DNA of 64,000 nt from Undaria pinnatifida (Eukaryota; Sar; Phaeophyceae; Laminariales; Alariaceae): the NCBI GenBank assembly GCA_012845835.1, contig JABAKD010000021.1:8577006-8641005 (forward strand). The letters are read 5' to 3'. Below are positions 31,790 to 43,372 of the stretch, one piece after another (the first letter of the stretch is position 1; every line of letters begins with the position of its first letter). The position numbers and the translations under genes were made by a program. The notes under the pieces are model-generated. The model was given only the letters and a program-made list of their open reading frames with translations. It did not search any database and was not told the origin of the DNA.

Positions 31790-31985
31790 TCCGTTCACGG
31801 GCCGGGTCGGGTCAAGGTGACCTGCCCCGACCAGTGCATCCATTTTTGGAAAACTTCTTGACCCGACCCGTGCCGACCCGTGATATGTGGAACACCTCCT
31901 GACCAGACCCGACTCTACCCGCGAGGCTTTGAAAACATTCTGACCCGACCCGCGGGCCCGGTCATGACCCGTGAACAGCCCTGAT
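31790..31985. repeat. Family H copy
   Basis: GGGCCGGGTCGGGTCAAGGTG, CTTGACCCGACCCGTGCCG and CGGTCATGACCCGTGAAC. Confidence 0.7.
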
Positions 31986-32934
31986 GATTACAGCATCGGG
32001 CGCTGTTGGTTGGCTGGGGGGCGATAAAGTTGATGTCCGAAAGTGCAACAATGCAAGGGGTCGCCATACAGGACGGGAGCGGCACGGTCCTACTGGGACT
32101 GCTGCGCGTTCACGCTGCTCGTAGACTCTTGAAAACGTCGCAATCGCCGTTTTTTGGTCGCTGTACATGGACGATTTTGGGGTAAAAGAGGAGAACTGGG
32201 GTGAGAGAGAGAGGCATCATCCTCGCCCTCGTCCCAGGACTCAACCAGGCACCCAGGAGATTTTACCGACGTACGAATGTTCTTTCGTGGCAACCGAAAC
32301 CCACCCCACTATCATAGAGTATTTTCAGTTGGGCAAATCCCATGTATCCGACTTGTGCTACGAGTGCGATTAACTTCGGCATGTTCAGCATTCCCATTTT
32401 TGAGCTGTTATGCTCATTGATTTCATCCAACAATTACTTTCTATGAGTGACCGACCAAAGAGCTGGCTATTTGCTTCCTATTGCAGGGCGTTGCGTGCGA
32501 TTATTTTTTGCGGAGCTTTTCCGCGTCTTTTCAATCTAACTGGCCCGCGCCTGGAGCAGCTTAGCGGCCGAGACAAGCGGAACTGTTCCGCCGCCATGGC
32601 GGATACACCGCACGCAGCGTACCCAGGACTTAAGTCTATGGTACGGGTGCTTATGGGTTTCGCGATATGCAATACGCCGGCGAGAGGTCGTTCGTTACAA
32701 GGCGTTAACAACGCCTTCCGCTTAGGTTTCGTTTCTTAATCCGGGTATACAGACGAAAACATACGCGTTTTCGCGAATTGGTCAACGCTCGGTCTGGTGA
32801 GATCGGCAGTGTCGCCTCGCGTCCTACGGTAGAATTAGCACATTTTGTGCTTCTTTTTTTTCGTTTTCGGATTTTTTTTCGACAAGGCTTCTTAACCCAA
32901 CTTTTTCGGATTTTTTTTTCAATTGATTTCTCCA

Positions 32935-33090
32935 GGGCTTTTTCAAGGGTCAGATCAGGGTGACCCGGCCCGATCCGTCAGATTTCCAACGCTTCCTGAC
33001 CCTCCCCGAATCGACCCGCAGGTGTTAAAAAATACCTCCTGAATCCGACCCGCGGGCTGCCGGGTCATAACCCGTTAAAAGCCATGGATT
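32935..33090. repeat. Family H copy
   Basis: TTTTTCAAGGGTCAGATCAGG, CCTCCTGAATCCGACCCGC and CCGGGTCATAACCCGTTAA. Confidence 0.7.
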
Positions 33091-33519
33091 TTTTTCGCAG
33101 TATCCATTCAACCCCTTTTATTTCGTCGGGTGCACCTCAAGTTTACTCGAGAATATTGATATGTATATATTATTTTTAATTATTTTTTGGGGGGGGGCAC
33201 GGCAGGGAAGATGTTAATACTCCCATTTCATTACTGGGTTTTCACCACACGCATGAATGACTCTTATTTCATTTTATTTTATTTTTGCACACTTCTACTT
33301 TCCAGCTTCTGGACAAGCCGTGGTCACAGGTGTCGTCCCTTCTTCCCCCCCCCCCGGTTCTGGCATTTGTTTTTTTTTCATCGCGTATTATGGGGTTCAG
33401 CAATCCCACTGCTCGTCGATTTTTCATCGTGTGTTGCCAACTCACGCTCTCGCGCTTTCCGCAAGCCAGTTTGTGCACAAGAAAAAGTCCCCACGAATTT
33501 ATACGAGTATGCACTCGGG

Positions 33520-33600
33520 GGGGCTCGAACTCACGAAACTGATCTATAATACCAGGCTCGAGGATAACTTAATACGCCGCCGGGGTGGCCGGTCATACCT
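33520..33600 (-). other. tRNA-like remnant (anticodon-arm and B-box pattern)
   Basis: The minus strand has CTGGT-ATTATAG-ATCAG, a 5-bp stem with a 7-base loop that would present anticodon TAT. It is followed by GTTTCGTGAGTTCGAGCC, a B-box-like T arm whose 3' stem half is replaced by a C run. The D arm and acceptor stem do not fold well. It is most likely a tRNA pseudogene or SINE head rather than a working tRNA-Ile. Confidence 0.3.
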
Positions 33601-33717
33601 TACTGACGAAATACTTTCGAAAATTTTCTTGGCGCGGCGTAGCTAACCATTCCGTTCCGGGTTTGCATCGCTACGCTAAAGCAGCACGAAAGGATTCAGA
33701 CCGCAGAGGAAGAGGGG

Positions 33718-34535
33718 GGATGGATGATGGATGATGGATGATAGATGATAGTTGGTGGATGATAGGTGATAGATGATGGATGATGAATGATGGATGACGG
33801 ATGATCGATGAAGGATGATAGATGATGGATGATGGATGATGGATGATAGATGATAGATGATAGATGATGGATGATGGATGATGGATGATGGATGATAGAT
33901 GATGGATGATAGATGATAGACAATAGATGATGGATGATAGATGGTGGATGATATATGCTAGATGATAGACGATAGATGATGAATGATGGATGATAGATGA
34001 TGGATGATGGATGATGGATGATGGATGATGGATTATAGATGATAGATGATGGATGATGGGTGATAGATCATAGATGTTAGATAATAGATTATAGATGGTG
34101 AATGATGGGTGATAGATGATAGGTGATGGAAGATAGGTGATGGATAATGGGTGATGGATGATAGATGATGGACGATAGGTGCTAGATGATGGAAGATAGT
34201 TGATGGATGATGGATGATAGATGATAGATGATAGATAGTGGATGATAGATGATAGATGGTGGATGATGGATGAGAGACGATAGATGATGGAAGATAGATG
34301 ATGGATGATGGTTGATAGATGATGGATGATGGATGATGGATGATGGATGATAGATGATGGATGACGGATGATAGATGATGGATGATAGATTATAGATGAT
34401 GGATGATGGATGATAGATGATGGATGATGGATGGTAGATGATGGATGATAGATGATAGACGATGGATGATCGACGATAGATGATAGATAATAGATGATAG
34501 ATGATGGATGATGGATGATGGATGACGGATGACCA
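33718..34535. repeat. (GATGATA/GATGATG)n minisatellite
   Basis: About 820 bp of 7-base steps, mostly GGATGAT and AGATGAT, with scattered variants. A few units also occur at 34815-34835. Confidence 0.95.
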
Positions 34536-34808
34536 AGTCTACGGTACCCCCATTTTTCAGTACCGGAATTGAGCCACTCGCGCGAATGACTCAGTACCTC
34601 ACGGACAACAATGCTTTAGGCGATGCTTTTGGGGCAGCGATCGAAGATAAACCTTTCCATTGCGGATTGATTTGGTCATGCTTTATCATGTTATATCATC
34701 AAGAAAAACTAACACCGCGGAGGAACAGAGGGGTAGCTCGCGCGACTGACTCCCGAGACAATGCAAAAAACGGACCCAAGAGGGAACCCCTCTACCGTAG
34801 CCTGGGTC
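34536..34808 (+). repeat. Family E copy
   Basis: It begins CTACGGTACCCCCATTTTTC and ends CCCCTCTACCGTAGCC; GAGCCACTCGCGCGAATGAC and CATTGCGGATTGATTTGG are inside. The minisatellite resumes on its right side, suggesting insertion into the array. Confidence 0.75.
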
Positions 34809-34834
34809 AGGTGATAGATGATGGATGATAGATG

Positions 34835-35045
34835 GTGGCCGCAGACGGCAAAGCAGGACGGGGATAGGATAAGCAAGCAGACTCTATATGGTATACGGAA
34901 GGAGCGTAGCGTAATGAGCGCCCAAATATTGGAGGTGTCTCTATCAGGAGTAGGAACGGTGCTCCGTCTCGAAAGGGACGCGTGGTCAAAGGTCAAATGA
35001 TTATGTAAGGCAAGCAACAAATGAGTACGCTCCCCCCCCTAAAAT
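34835..35045 (+). repeat. Family P copy 1
   Basis: GGCCGCAGACGGCAAAG, GGAGGTGTCTCTATCAGGAG, GGAACGGTGCTCCGTCTCGA and AGGCAAGCAACAAATGAGTA recur at 53425-53630. Confidence 0.75.
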
Positions 35046-35049
35046 GCCC

Positions 35050-36000
35050 CCCCCCCCCCCAACCGTAGCCTTGGTCGGGGGGGGGATATAGAGGCCCTTA
35101 AGTGAAGAACCGTGCAGGGAAAAAATGGTGCATACTTCGGAGTATTTACCGCAGCGCGCGCCTGCCCATTTCGACGAAAAAAAAAGCATAAGGGTACGAA
35201 TGATTTGGTGTTTGCCCTGGGAGCCTAGCTAAAAAGGCGTTACTATAGGATCTAGGGTGTTGGATATGGATATCGGGATAAAAAGGGTTTTGACATGCCT
35301 TTGAAGGCGTGTTGTGCGTGTTAGGAAAAAGGGGGTACTACGAATTGGCGTCGCTCACAGCGAGTTTCAGCTGTGTCCGTGGCTAGTTGGAATAAAATAC
35401 AAGAGTTTTTTCTCTGCGGCAACAAGTGAGTGACCAAAGTGAAACCTGCCTATTGATAGTAGAGAGGCAGGCAATAAGGTGGCCTGCAATACTTGGCGTC
35501 GTCGGCCGGACATGTAATCCTTCTACCGTAGTGCAAAGTAAAAAATCAACCCCTCTGTGAGGCTTCCTGAAGAGACGAAGAAAAACACAAACGTGGCGAA
35601 CACATGAGGCAAATACAAGCGTCGGCTGTGCGAAACAGCCCGAGCCACCGGGGGGGGGGGGTACGGGGAAACACCCTGACTGAGCTACCGGGGCACGGCG
35701 GTGTGTGTGTGCGAACTACAACGACATGGAGCTCTGCAAACACGCGTGCGGTGATGGATCCTCGTAACGCTGCAGCACCCCGAGTGGTGCTACGAGCAAA
35801 AGCCCATTCGGTATGTCGCGTTTAAAGAACCAACGCTGGTCCACGTTTCGCGCACGGCGGTAGTTGGCATGCCATTCCAAGAAACAGCGGGGCCAACAAC
35901 ACTCAAACGGCCGTAGCAGCGGGCATGTCATCCCAAGAAAACACCGATCCGCGTTTTTCAACAACGGCAGTAGCCTCCATGATGGGGCCCGCGGTACTAA
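35050..36000. other. Mixed repeat remnants, no gene seen
   Basis: It holds a family J A-box phrase (GGCGTCGTCGGCCGGACATG near 35497), and two diverged copies of GGCATGCCATTCCAAGAAAC (about 35866 and 35922). There are short open frames without motifs. Confidence 0.4.
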
Positions 36001-36124
36001 TAAACGATGAACGTGGGCCAATTCTTGAGGGCCGCGTCAAAATCCCAGAAGAAGGGGTATAGGATTCGAGTCATCCCTCTGTAGTGCGGTGGGGGTTGAA
36101 CGTATTGGGTTAAATGTTTTTTTC

Positions 36125-36343
36125 CTGGCATTCTGGCCGGTTGAGCTCCTAAAAGTGAGGATCTACCGGCTCGTCTGATGGCTTGTTCGAGTGCAAAGGT
36201 TGTTTTCAGGACTAGCGGATAAGAAGTGCAGGTCGGATCGTGCGCGCGAACGAAATGCCGTCGAAGCGTCATTTTTCGGGTTAGATTTTTGATTGAGTGC
36301 TCATCTCGTGTGAGGAGCCCCAGAAAATTCTTAGAATCTGCGA
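36125..36343 (+). mobile_element. Family D element
   Basis: GGCCGGTTGAGCTCCTAAAAG, AAGTGCAGGTCGGATCGTGC, CATCTCGTGTGAGGAGCCCC and TTCTTAGAATCTGCG. Its right end runs straight into a family B element. Confidence 0.7.
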
Positions 36344-36610
36344 GGCGCGATACGATAGAGGTATACCGTTTTTTGGCGAAAATGGTTTCCGAATGACGGG
36401 GTTCCTTAACCTACTAATACTATCGTCGGAAGTACGCCCCATTTATTTTTCATTTGATCCTCGTCGTTGTACCTCGGCCATGGGATTTTTCATCCGGCAA
36501 ACAATTTTGTTTTCTTTGTCTTCTCCATACCAGTTTTCGGGAGAGACATGTCTTAAGCTCCTAAAGTGACGGGAAGTATTATAACAAAAAGGCGTCATCG
36601 TAGCACGCGT
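36343..36610 (+). mobile_element. Family B MITE
   Basis: GCGCGATACGATAGAGGTA to CATCGTAGCACGCGTC. The interior GGCGAAAATGGTTTCCGAAT and CATGGGATTTTTCATCCGGC is typical. Confidence 0.8.
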
Positions 36611-36775
36611 CAAAAAAATAATACCCCTACGGAGGAATGCCTCTCAGGTAGGACGCTTCCCTATACGATGGCGGCGGTAGCCCTCTTTGGTCAGACCAAT
36701 TTATGAGTGGAGTGACGGAGGCTCCTCAAAAACCTAGAAACCGCCGAATACCGTTCGAAAACCATCCGTTTTTTG

Positions 36776-37054
36776 ATTGCGAGATACGATGGAGGTATAC
36801 CTTTTTTTGGCGAAAATGGTTTTATGAACGACGGGGCTCCTTAACCCAAAATCGCCGGAAAATACGCCCCGTTTATTTTCTCCAGGTGATTCTTGTCGTG
36901 TACCGAGGCCATCTGGGATTTTTCATCCTGTAATAAGAGCAGTTTTATTTTTATTTTCTTCAAATATGTTTTTGAGAGGGACATGTCTTAAGCTCCCAAA
37001 TTGAGGAACACCTCAGAAAAAAAAAAGTGGTGCACCTATATCGTAGCACGCGTC
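36776..37054 (+). mobile_element. Family B MITE, flanks TTTG/TTTC
   Basis: ATTGCGAGATACGATGGAGG to ATATCGTAGCACGCGTC, with the usual interior. Confidence 0.8.
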
Positions 37055-37069
37055 TTTCTTTTTACCGGG

Positions 37070-37265
37070 CTTGACGTCGTGGGTCGGGTCACTTCTCGCG
37101 GGTCGGATCGGATTAAAACGATCGCGGCCCGCAATTACCGCAAGTCGGATCGGGTAAGAGTGACCCGAACCGTGAGATTTTCGAACGCCGCCTGAACCGG
37201 CCCGACTCGACCCGCGAGTTTTCGAAAAACAATTCCTTAGATCCGACCCGCGGAGCCGGTTCACG
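37070..37265. repeat. Family H copy
   Basis: GGGTCGGGTCACTTCTCGCGG, GTGACCCGAACCGTGAG and CCCGACTCGACCCGCGAG. Confidence 0.7.
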
Positions 37266-37554
37266 ACACGCCCGTTTTTTTTTTTTTGTTAACGAAAGTG
37301 CTCTTTGAATACCTATGGCTTATGACCTTTCCCCTCCCATTGGATTTCCGGATTTTTGGTCGAAGTCAGCCTTTCTTCGGTTTAGGAATAGAGCTTCTTA
37401 AGTCAAAATATAAGCCAGTCGCCACCATGGTCTTCTAGTGGTTACCCTTTAATCTTACTAGAATTTTGACACGGGCTTCGAGTCCCACGGTGGGTCGGCT
37501 TTTTTAGTTATTTTTCCGAAAATCAATAACCGAAGGAGTCAACTGCTGAGAACG

Positions 37555-37800
37555 CCTACAAACAGCCAGTGGCAGCGTGTGGGTAGGCGCAATTCGACGC
37601 GAGTAAGACGAGGGGGGGGGGAACGGGGCCGAAGTCTTCTCGCGACAAGACTGAAGGCGCGTGCCATGGAGGGGGGTGGGGGGGGAGAAGAAGCCTACTG
37701 AGTGACCCCGGACCTGAGTTACGTCTGCTACGGGGGGAGAAGAAGAGAAAAAAAAGAAAAAAAAAGGTGAAGATAATAGAAAGGGTGAGCGAAAAAAAAA
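37555..37800 (+). repeat. Family Q copy 2
   Basis: GTAGGCGCAATTCGACGCGAGT, GAAGTCTTCTCGCGACAAG and GAAGGCGCGTGCCATGG; G runs are inside. It sits immediately downstream of dynein exon 5 in the gene's sense. Confidence 0.6.
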
Positions 37801-37867
37801 AAAAAATACTATACGATGAAGGAGCCTCATAGTAGTTATGGTCACCCCCACCTTGAAGGTGCCCTAC

Positions 37868-38105
37868 CTTGAAGACCAAAGTGCTGCGGCTGAGTCCGGT
37901 AGATCTAGCAGGCGAATGTTGCGGCATTCCGCGAGCAGCGCCTGCGCAGCAAGCAGCGCCGGCGACCCCGCGATCTGTCGCGCTTGCAGGGCCTCTCTCG
38001 CGCGCAGAAAACGCCTCCGCCATTCAGGGGGGCTCGCACGAAACCCTCTCCCTTGGCCCCAGCCCCACCCCTCCGTCTCAGACTCGGGTGGAACAAAGGG
38101 AATGC
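37868..38105 (-). CDS. DNAH: Dynein heavy chain exon 5
   Basis: A 238-nt exon lies between acceptor CCGACAAG/GCATTCCC and donor TCTTCAAG/GTAGGG; in-frame reading would hit a stop in the donor itself. It enters with two bases and leaves in phase 2. The product starts GIPFVPPESE and continues with PPEWRRRFLRAREALQA and ECRNIRLLDLPDSAA. That is a tryptophan-led amphipathic helix pair of the sort found in the dynein heavy chain N-terminal stem after the RLGI turn. GC is higher than in the surrounding repeats. The phase-2 end is completed by the G that opens exon 6, about 14 kb away. A more distal donor (CTTCAAG/GTGGGG) exists but lies behind the stop. Confidence 0.65.
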
Positions 38106-38219
38106 CTTGTCGGTTTACGCAGGCATGAGGGTACGGCCAGCGTCACGAACAAAAATGGCACAGGTTTGGTGTAAATTGGGGAAGAGGGGGGGGGGGGGTA
38201 AGAAAACAATAGGGATTAA

Positions 38220-38567
38220 AGCATGTGCTACGATAGATATATACCTTATTTTGGCTGTGCTACGATATAGGTGTAACTTTTTCTGACGAAAATGGATTCT
38301 ATAATACGGGGCTTCTTAACCTACTAATACTATCGCCGGAAAATAAGTAAATAATACACCATTTTTTTCTTTTCGGACATGATTCTCGATGTGTACCTAG
38401 CGCCTAGGCCATCTGCGATGCTTTTCATCCGGTACTTGACTCTATCTATTAATAGCAGTTTTGTTTTTTCCTCCAAAAATCAGTTTTTGGGAGGGACGTG
38501 TCTTAAGCTCCCGAATTGAGGAACCCTCAGAAAAAAAAAGTGGTGCCCCTCTATCATAGTATGCGTC
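38220..38567 (+). mobile_element. Family B MITE with 4-bp target duplication TTAA
   Basis: AGCATGTGCTACGATAG to CTATCATAGTATGCGTC, flanked by TTAA at 38216-38219 and 38568-38571. The left end is partly repeated (GTGCTACGATATAGGTG). Confidence 0.8.
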
Positions 38568-38689
38568 TTAAGGTACGCTAGCAAACAGGTGTAGAGAAAG
38601 GAAGTACCTGGTAGTAGATAAAAATGGGAAGATGTGGGGACTGGAAACGGGAAAATGGTTAGCGGGAAGGTCACAAGAGAGATACTACC

Positions 38690-38760
38690 GCTTTGGAAGG
38701 AGGCTCGATTTATATCGGAAATGGCATCTACTCTATATTGTCGGAGGGCAAAAAATAATA
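38690..38760 (+). repeat. Family C core, copy 3
   Basis: CGATTTATATCGGAAATGGC and GTCGGAGGGCAAAAAATA. Confidence 0.6.
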
Positions 38761-38789
38761 GTAGAAAATACAAACGGCACGGGTCTGGT

Positions 38790-39245
38790 TTCAAGCGTGT
38801 GGGAGGGGGGGGTACTCGGTTTGCGCATTGCCGTAGTCGTACGACCACAGACCCTCGCATCCCTACTATGCCGGGATGGAGCATGTCGGGTTTTCACCAG
38901 CCAGGCAGACATTGTTTGCACCAAGCGCAAAGCGCCGTGAGGGTGTTCGGCGAGTCGCATGAAGGGTGAACTGCATCCGTCCAAGAACCGCTCGTAAGAC
39001 GGATTTCGGCACCATGTGCCTACTTTCTTGCTTATGGATGGCAGCGCCAATGAGTTATACATTGTTTTCTGGTGTGGCCACTCCAGAGACAGCAATGGGT
39101 ACTACTATGTAACTGCCCCGTGGGTGTCTTAAAATGTTCACACTACGTGATGCAACCATTCTTCTTGTGCGGAGTTAGAATTTCTCCGCCCCGCACAATA
39201 AGATATATGACTCGACAACCGTCATGGCAGCCGCCAAAACAAAAA
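38790..39245 (-). repeat. Family L copy 2, inverted
   Basis: CCTACTATGCCGGGATGGAG, AAGAACCGCTCGTAAGACGG and TTCTCCGCCCCGCACAATAA; the reverse of 24540-25035. Confidence 0.8.
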
Positions 39246-39611
39246 CAAAAAACGGAGGGGGGTTGAGCAAAAAACTGCGACTGATCTCGATCACGCACGG
39301 CCATGAATACGTCTTGTCATGGATACGTCTTGAAAGCGGTGATGGCTGTTTGTTTGGTTCCGTGCTATCGTATCTGTCGCCCTGTGCGGCTTGATGTCTC
39401 GAATGAGGCCATGGTCTCATGGTGTTTGTTCACTTTACAGCGGTTAGCGCGCAGGGAAAAAGCGAGCACCGAAACGAGAGAGAGAGAGAGAGTCGTTTCT
39501 TTTCGCCAGGTCTAAGCGGCGATGTTCAACCATTGTTTGATTTTTCGGGCACGCGGAACTAGCGTGTTAAAACCGTATCCGTTTCCGATACCTTAGATCA
39601 TCCATATAGTA

Positions 39612-39682
39612 TCACACACAGCTTGCAAAGATGAGTTTCGACGAAATCTTCGGTCTCACAGCTGGAGTGTATTTTTATTTTT
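39612..39682 (+). repeat. Family M core
   Basis: CACAGCTTGCAAAGATGAG, TTTCGACGAAATCTTCGG and TCACAGCTGGAGTGTATTTT. ATG in this core opens MSFDEIFGLTAGVYF. Confidence 0.75.
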
Positions 39683-39789
39683 TATATTATATGCCTGGTA
39701 TACCTTATGCGGTATACGTGTACGTAATGTACTGTTCGTACCGTCCTTGTCCCCACTCACCACTCACATCATTCCTCGTAGAGAGAGCT

Positions 39790-39990
39790 TTTTTTTTTTT
39801 TTTTTTTTTCGCGCACAACGGTAGAGGTAACACGCTTTTTTTTTTTTTCTTTTTTTTCCTTCTTTTTATCATTTTTTTTTCTTCTTTTTTTATTTCCTGC
39901 AAATTGTGGCGCTTTTTTAGCCGACATCACCGGATTTGTTTTTGTTCGTCTTAACGTTTTTGTTTTTCTTTTTTTTTTACGAATAGATTT
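39790..39990. repeat. Poly-T-rich low-complexity stretch
   Basis: Several runs of 8-20 T with CTT interruptions; no gene. Confidence 0.9.
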
Positions 39991-40154
39991 TTTGTATGCC
40001 CAAGGCCATGGCTTTACCGTGTCCATTGCGTTGTACTTTCGGTTTAATGAAAATCGGCTTTTGGAGGGGGTTAAGGCTTAGATATCTCCTTGAATTGAGG
40101 AGCCTCATAAAAGAAATGTTGAACCTCACTCAGCCTTAGACGCCCGTCACGGTA

Positions 40155-40420
40155 AAAGTTACGACTGATTCTTACTACGATAGCCCCCTCCCAAAAAAAA
40201 AAACAGCGATTTTGTTTCACGAACGTTTCATGGCCGCTCGACACAAGGAAGGATGCTACTGAAAGAAAAGTATCCATACATTTTCTTGTGTGCAAAAGGT
40301 CTACCGATCGGTGACGCCGGGGGTGTCGAGAAACACCGCATTTTTCCGGAGATACGACCGGCAGCTGGTCTTTGAAACCGGCGATTTCGTCGAAGAAAAC
40401 TTGGGGAGAGCTACCGTGGA
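40155..40420 (-). mobile_element. Family A MITE, minus orientation
   Basis: TTCTTACTACGATAGCCCCC to GGAGAGCTACCGTGGAAC; CGTTTCATGGCCGCTCGAC inside. Confidence 0.75.
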
Positions 40421-40619
40421 ACAACTCCTACCAGTCCCGAGCCAAAGCGTTTCTGATCGATCTGACTGGGGTCGAGCTCCTGGAGCGCGGAACCATCGCT
40501 CAGTACGACACTCTTGCTACAAATGGCAAAGGATACGGAAGGGGAGGGGGAGGGGCTTTTTTCAGCTACCGGGTCTAAGCCAGTCGCACGAGTGCCTCTC
40601 CTCACCTCACTGACGAAGA

Positions 40620-40888
40620 CTGATTCTACGATACCCCCTCCCCCCCAAAAAATAACGATTTTCTTTCACGGCCGTTTCATGGCCGCTTGGCACGAGGAAG
40701 GATGCTATGCAAAAAGTTATCTTCATGTACATCCTTGGTTGGAAAGAAAGGGTTGTCGGACGATGGCGTCGGTCGGGGTGGCAGGGGGCAACCGCATTTC
40801 GGGAGACAAGCCCGGGAGCTGGTTTAAACCCGGCGATTTCGTTCAAGAAACGTTGAGGGGGGAGGGGGGCTACCGTGGTACGACTTTA
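40620..40888 (-). mobile_element. Family A MITE, minus orientation
   Basis: TGATTCTACGATACCCCCTC to GGAGGGGGGCTACCGTGG; CCGTTTCATGGCCGCTTGG inside. A family E right half follows (GGCCCAGCGCGGCTAACC at 40901). Confidence 0.75.
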
Positions 40889-41084
40889 CACTACATGCTT
40901 TGGCCCAGCGCGGCTAACCACTGCATTGCGGATTCACGCCGCGAAATTAATGGAAAACACCCAACCTTAACACCGCAAACAAGGAAAAAGGCCTAAAAAG
41001 GGGACCAAAACAACCTAGCCCCCCTATGAAGGGAACCCCCCCCCCCCCAGCGTATCATTGGAGAAAATCATATATATATATGTT

Positions 41085-41275
41085 GAGGACTAGCTCGTAG
41101 AAACGTTTCGTCGGGTTGTGTGCGGCGATTGCGAACGAGCGAACGAGTGTCGTCGAAGTCATGTTTCGGGAGAGGATGTATTTGGCTCCTCGTGCTATGT
41201 GTACACGAAGTATATATATATGTGTAGGAGGCTCAGAAGCTTCTGCTGCGCCTCTACCGCGGGAATGACTCGGCC
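41085..41275 (+). mobile_element. Family D fragment
   Basis: CGTTTCGTCGGGTTGTGTGC, CGTCGAAGTCATGTTTCGG, GGCTCCTCGTGC and TACCGCGGGAATGACTC. Confidence 0.6.
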
Positions 41276-41356
41276 CCCTTTCCCCGGGGGAAAATTCGCC
41301 AACATATCTCGGGGAAGCTCGGTTTGACTTTCGAAAGCATTGATTGTGTGCACCCG

Positions 41357-41648
41357 ATGCGGGCTACGATAGAGTATCACCACGTTTTTTGGGTTTTGAG
41401 GTTTCCACAGTTTGGGCGCTGAAGACCCCTCTCTCCCAAAGTATGATGTGGGGCAAAAATCAACTGCTACGACACCCGATGGAAAAAGTCCCAGATTGGC
41501 CTAGGTACACGACGAGAGTCACGTAAAAAAAAAACGCCGTATTATTTTTTTATTTTCCGACGATAGTATTAGTTGGTTAATGAAGCCCCGTCTTTCAGAA
41601 GCCATTTTCGCCGAAAAAAAAGGTATACCTCTATCGGAGCGCGGTTCA
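41357..41648 (-). mobile_element. Family B element, minus orientation
   Basis: GGGCTACGATAGAGTATCACC to AGGTATACCTCTATCGGAGC; AAGCCATTTTCGCCGAAAAA inside. Confidence 0.7.
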
Positions 41649-42384
41649 TCGGGTGGGGCGAACACATGCTTCTCAAAAAAATCGAGTTCCGGGTGAGAAT
41701 GCATGGAGCGCTCCTCAAAACGACGCGCACGGGGCGGTAGGGGCTCCTCAGCCAAATAGAGGGGCTATTTTTTTTTTGTTTTTTCTTGTTTTTTTTTTTC
41801 TTCTTCTTCGTCGTCTGCGAGGCAATAAAAAAAAAACTCGTTGGAGCGAAAACGAAAAAAAAACAACCTCCCGTGGCGTGGCCCATAGGTTCCAACAAAC
41901 AAACAAACAAAGAAAACAAACAAGCAAACAAGAGCATCCCTCCAGGGGTTGCTGCCGAAGGAGCCCCGTCATTCGTTAAACGTTTCAGCCAAAAAGGGGG
42001 TATATACCCTAACAACGCTTGACATCGTGGCATGAGTCCCTGAGAGGCCTGTGAGAAAAAAAAAACGACGCGGGGTGGACCTCTACCCTAGCCTTGGTCC
42101 TTTAAAGCATTTATTTTGCTTCGGCTCTGATCTTGATTCGAACTCTGCACACCACCAACGACCGGCTCTGATAAAAAAAAAAACACATTCGCCAGATCCC
42201 GGTACACCATCTTATGGGGCGAAACAATGTAACGAAAAAATGTAACTCAGTAGTAACGCGCGTATGGAATCAGGCCCAGGCGCTTTTCGGCATCATTGCT
42301 CCGCAGCTGGGGAGCCCTGCCAGTCAGTGCTTAAAAGGGTTCGATCCTCAGAGTCATGCCACCACAGGGCTTGCCCTTCTTTGG

Positions 42385-42645
42385 GGGGGTCTAACGTTTC
42401 TTCGGACCGGTTCAGCTCCTCAAGCGTGAAGCTATGGGTTAGTACGGTAAATTTCACGAGTAAACATATTGTTTGTTTTAGGACTGCCGTGTGTAGCGCA
42501 TGGGGACGGGTTGGTCGGTTTGAACAAGCGACGAGCCTCTTCGAAGTCATGGTTCGGGTGAGGCGTTGAACTTCTCGCGTGAGGAGCTCAGAAACTTTTT
42601 CTGAGAAAATTCTGGTGCACCCATGCCGTGGGATGACTCCTCAAT
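42385..42645 (+). mobile_element. Family D element in dynein intron 4
   Basis: TTTCTTCGGACCGGTTCAGC, GACGGGTTGGTCGGTTTG, CTCGCGTGAGGAGCTCAG and CATGCCGTGGGATGACTC. It ends about 40 bp before the exon 4 donor. Confidence 0.75.
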
Positions 42646-42683
42646 GGTTGAAATCCATGCGGTAGCATTGCTCTGAACCTCAC

Positions 42684-43256
42684 CTAGACGGTTTCGCTGG
42701 CCCGCATCCAGCAACGCGTAGTTCAGCACCGACCTGCGAATGCTTCTTCGGAACGTGACGCACGCCTCCTCTAGACAACTGTCGATCCCTGCCCTTAGCC
42801 GCTTCGGCACTACCAGTCGCCGCGTCACTGCCTCCGCCGACGCCGCCGACGCCGCCGACGCCCCTTGCGGCACCGCTACCGCCCTCACCGCCCTCGTTGA
42901 CCGCCGTTCTCTTCCGGCGTGACCGTCGACGTTAGGCGACGTTATCGTTGAGCGCCGTTTTTCCTTGATGTGAGCCACAAAGTTATCTCGCGGTGTTGTC
43001 GATGCCCCCGGAGTCGCGGCGGCGACGGCCAGGCCGCCACCACCGCCACCAGGAGGACCATTGCCGTTTCCCCCACCCTCATCCCCGCCGATGTTCGGGG
43101 AGGCACCTAAACCTTTCCTTGCGTTTTTCGTGGAAGGCGGTCGGCTTGAAGAAGGCCTGAGCGGTTCGTCCGCCGCAAACGGGGAACCCCATGTCACTCT
43201 GTCGTCGCGCGCTTGGTCTTCGACTCTGCCTTTTTCTTCTTCTCCTTCTTCTGCGG
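42684..43256 (-). CDS. DNAH: Dynein heavy chain exon 4 (RSVLNYALLD...RLG segment with disordered insert)
   Basis: A 573-nt exon runs from acceptor ATGTGCAG/CCGCAG to a strong donor CGTCTAG/GTGAGG. It enters with two bases and leaves in phase 1. The first about 130 residues are low complexity (acidic EEGEEEKG, then Gly- and Ala-rich stretches) and look like an insert. The C-terminal part, LEEACVTFRRSIRRSVLNYA then LLDAGQRNRLG, matches the dynein stem pattern of a helix followed by a D-P-x-E-R-x-R-L-G-I type turn. Splicing to exon 5 restores the missing isoleucine, giving RLGIPFVPPE, a strong check on the junction. A family D element sits in the intron right behind the donor. This is one of the best-supported exons. 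Confidence 0.7.
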
Positions 43257-43372
43257 CTGCACATGCATACGCATGCACCGTTCGCGGGCGAGAGAGGTTA
43301 ACCGATAGAGACTTCATTTTTGGGGGCAACTTATCTCTGACTGGCAGGGTTCCTCAGACACACGAGCCTGTT

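Noticed and set aside
33718-34535. CRISPR-like array
   Set aside because: The steps are 7 bp with no spacers; it is a minisatellite. No CRISPR array or prokaryotic operon signal was found anywhere.
37420-37500. tRNA-like sequence (TGGTCTTCTAGTGGTTA ... GGGCTTCGAGTCCC)
   Set aside because: The A- and B-box phrases are there, but neither the D stem nor the acceptor stem pairs and no anticodon arm can be drawn; at best a decayed tRNA or SINE head.
39612-39682. Hammerhead-ribozyme-like phrase GATGAG...CGACGAAA in family M
   Set aside because: The conserved C-T before GATGA is AA here, and the GAAA box is lost in the 44405 copy.
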